From Zeimonas sp035303885 (GTDB lineage: Bacteria > Pseudomonadota > Gammaproteobacteria > Burkholderiales > Burkholderiaceae_E), in assembly GCA_035303885.1 (NCBI GenBank), contig DATGRE010000335.1:1-15118 (forward strand): a stretch of DNA of 15,118 bases, in the 5' to 3' direction. Under the pieces are notes generated by a model that worked only from the letters and a program-made list of their open reading frames with translations, ran no database searches and was not told the origin of the DNA. The position numbers and the translations under genes are program-made. Below are positions 13,625-15,118 of the stretch, piece after piece. Every line of letters begins with the position of its first letter. Position 1 is the stretch's first letter.

Positions 13625-14395
13625 CTACATGGAGAAGTGTTCGCCGAGGTAATACCGGCGTACATCCTCATTCTGCACGACCTCGTCGGGGCGCCCTGAA
13701 GCAAGAACGGTACCAGCTCGGATGATATACGCGCGATCGCATATTCCAAGGGTTTCGCGCACGTTGTGGTCCGTAATGAGTACCCCGATGTGCCGATCCT
13801 TCAAGAAGCGCACGATGCGCTGGATCTCGATGACGGCGATCGGGTCGATGCCGGCGAAGGGTTCGTCGAGCAGGATGAAGCGCGGCGAGCCGGCGAGCGC
13901 GCGTGCGATCTCGACGCGGCGACGCTCGCCGCCCGACAGTGACTGCGCGCCGTTCGAGCGGATGTGTTCGATCTGCAGCTCGGCGAGCAGCTCCTCGAGG
14001 CGCGACTCGATCTCGCGCCGGCCGATCGGCCGGCCGCGTTCGTCGGTCTGCAGCTCGAGCACGGCGACGATGTTCTCCTCGACCGTGAGCTTGCGGAACA
14101 CCGACGCTTCCTGCGGCAGGTACGACAGCCCCAGGCGGGCCCGTCGATGGATCGGCAGGTGCCCGATCGGCGTGCCGTCGAGTTCGATCGTGCCGCCGTC
14201 GGAGGGAACCAGCCCGACGATCATGTAGAAGCACGTGGTCTTGCCGGCGCCGTTCGGACCGAGCAGGCCGACGACCTCCCCGCTGGCGACCTCGAGCGAG
14301 ACGTCCTGCACGACCTTGCGGCCGTGGTAGGCCTTCATCAGGTGTCGCGCGACCAACCGGCTGTCGGCCCGGTCGGTCGCCGTGCGCCTGGTCAT
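13625..14395 (-). CDS. lptB: Lipopolysaccharide export ABC transporter ATPase LptB
   Basis: Cytoplasmic ATPase of LptB2FGC, which extracts LPS from the inner membrane and pushes it along the Lpt bridge. The 256-residue product has Walker A GPNGAGKT (46-53), Q-loop Q95 in YLPQEASVF, the ABC signature LSGGE (153-157), Walker B FILLDEP (173-179), the D-loop GID (182-184) and the H-loop histidine in ITDHNVRE (H210). The C-terminus, NEDVRRYYLGEHFSM, is the usual LptB ending. The ATG at 14395 overlaps the lptA stop (ATGA), so the pair is probably translationally coupled. rpoN follows after 12 bases. Length and motifs are complete. The open frame extends upstream of the ATG, but that part only shadows lptA. 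Confidence 0.98.
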   Translation of the reverse strand: MTRRTATDRADSRLVARHLMKAYHGRKVVQDVSLEVASGEVVGLLGPNGAGKTTCFYMIVGLVPSDGGTIELDGTPIGHLPIHRRARLGLSYLPQEASVFRKLTVEENIVAVLELQTDERGRPIGRREIESRLEELLAELQIEHIRSNGAQSLSGGERRRVEIARALAGSPRFILLDEPFAGIDPIAVIEIQRIVRFLKDRHIGVLITDHNVRETLGICDRAYIIRAGTVLASGRPDEVVQNEDVRRYYLGEHFSM

Positions 14396-15111
14396 CGGCC
14401 CGATCCGCCTTTCCGGGGAATCTCGATGCGATCGTCCGGTTTCAGGGGAGCACGGGGGGTGGGCTCGCTGCCCGCGGGTCGTTCCTCGCGCGGCTGGATC
14501 ACGACGCGGACGCGCCCGCTCGGGTTCTCCGGTGTGCCGGCCGCGGCGTCGCCGCCCTCGACGGTGAAGAACTCGGTGCGCGATTCGTACAGGATGTCGG
14601 CGCCGTGCACTTCGTCGAGCGCGCGCCCGTCCTGCGTGCGCCGCAGCATCGCTTGATCCTGCAGCCGGACCGTTTCGGCCTTGCCGTCGTAGTCGATCCG
14701 ACCCGCATGGCCCTCGACCCACCGATCGCCGGGGCCGTCGCGCCGCTGGCGGAAGCGTGCGGGATCGCCGGTCGCGGTCGCGTGATGGAAGCCCTCGGGA
14801 TCCTGGCGCACGACGAGGCGATCGGCGAGCAGCCGGATGGTGCCTTTCGTGAGCACCACGTTGCCGAGGAACACGTTGACCTGCTTGAGATCGTCGTACT
14901 CCATGCGGTCGGACTCGACCTGCGTGGGCGCATCGCTGTCGCCCTGGGCGGCGTAGGCGGCCGGTACGGCGGCGAGTAGCGTGAGCGCGGCGAGGGCGGC
15001 AGCGAGCGTTCGCGCGAGGGTCGGCGACGGCTCGGCCTGCGCCCTGGAGGATTCTGCGTTCCGGTGTTTCGTGCGGTGCGGGAGGGATCGAAGGTCGTGG
15101 GACGCACGCAT
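14392..15111 (-). CDS. lptA: Lipopolysaccharide transport periplasmic protein LptA
   Basis: Periplasmic beta-jellyroll protein forming the bridge that carries LPS from LptC to LptD. The 239-residue product has a long basic N-region, then a signal-peptide core (LARTLAAALAALTLLAA) with probable cleavage after AYA at about residue 54. The OstA/LptA domain follows: QVESDRMEYDDLKQVNVFLG, NVVLTKGTIRLLADRLVV and ATGDPARFRQRRD, then the YDGKAETVRL repeat unit. A proline-rich, charged tail (about 205-239) is probably disordered. The ATG at 15111 leaves about 30 residues ahead of the hydrophobic core, rather long for a signal peptide, but no internal ATG offers a better start. The stop overlaps lptB. 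The seven bases beyond the ATG contain a TGA that could be the end of lptC, but too little is visible to call it. Confidence 0.95.
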   Translation of the reverse strand: MRASHDLRSLPHRTKHRNAESSRAQAEPSPTLARTLAAALAALTLLAAVPAAYAAQGDSDAPTQVESDRMEYDDLKQVNVFLGNVVLTKGTIRLLADRLVVRQDPEGFHHATATGDPARFRQRRDGPGDRWVEGHAGRIDYDGKAETVRLQDQAMLRRTQDGRALDEVHGADILYESRTEFFTVEGGDAAAGTPENPSGRVRVVIQPREERPAGSEPTPRAPLKPDDRIEIPRKGGSGR

Positions 15112-15118
15112 GATCAGC

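Noticed and set aside
15112..15118. Possible end of lptC (a TGA at 15114-15116 on the minus strand)
   Set aside because: Only seven bases lie beyond the lptA start. The position fits lptC by gene order but nothing can be shown.
1..15118. Search for CRISPR arrays, transposases, integrases, phage genes, riboswitches or toxin-antitoxin pairs
   Set aside because: None seen by reading. All substantial stretches are explained by housekeeping genes and all gaps are under 300 bases.

Overview
The window looks like core chromosome from a high-GC Betaproteobacterium, most likely of the Burkholderiales or a neighbouring order. I infer this from gene order. The block lptA-lptB-rpoN-hpf-ptsN-hprK-rapZ is the classic betaproteobacterial version of the rpoN cluster, with HPr kinase in place of the npr gene seen in E. 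coli. The block TPR protein-lolB-ispE-tRNA-Gln-prs is also typical. Codon use is strongly G/C-ending throughout. I see no insertion sequence, prophage, integron or CRISPR array, and no sharp composition change. This is housekeeping DNA, not an accessory island.

Layout from left to right. (1) Positions 1-4252, minus strand: a tightly packed unit running TPR lipoprotein > lolB > ispE > tRNA-Gln(TTG) > prs. Prs runs off the left edge. The TPR/lolB and lolB/ispE junctions are 4-base start/stop overlaps. (2) Positions 4331-8607, plus strand: mutM, a 646-residue dynamin-like GTPase, and mutY. The GTPase gene therefore sits between the two DNA glycosylases that deal with 8-oxoguanine. A long near-perfect inverted repeat lies directly upstream of mutY. 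(3) Positions 8555-15111, minus strand: lptA > lptB > rpoN > hpf > ptsN > hprK > rapZ > LON-domain protein. Its last gene overlaps the mutY tail convergently.

How the genes work together. lolB (outer-membrane lipoprotein insertion), lptA and lptB (lipopolysaccharide transport) and ispE (isoprenoid precursor) serve envelope biogenesis. prs makes PRPP for nucleotide synthesis. rpoN, hpf, ptsN, hprK and rapZ form a nutrient and stress signalling group: sigma-54, ribosome hibernation, the nitrogen-branch PTS protein EIIA, its HPr kinase, and an RNA-binding adaptor. mutM and mutY remove 8-oxoG and the adenine mispaired with it.

The most unusual items are the dynamin-like GTPase placed between mutM and mutY, with a non-standard first P-loop residue; the 31-bp inverted repeat abutting or covering the mutY start; and a six-tract GGG run on the template strand just ahead of hpf. 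None of these proves a new system. The GTPase-glycosylase linkage is the one most worth testing.
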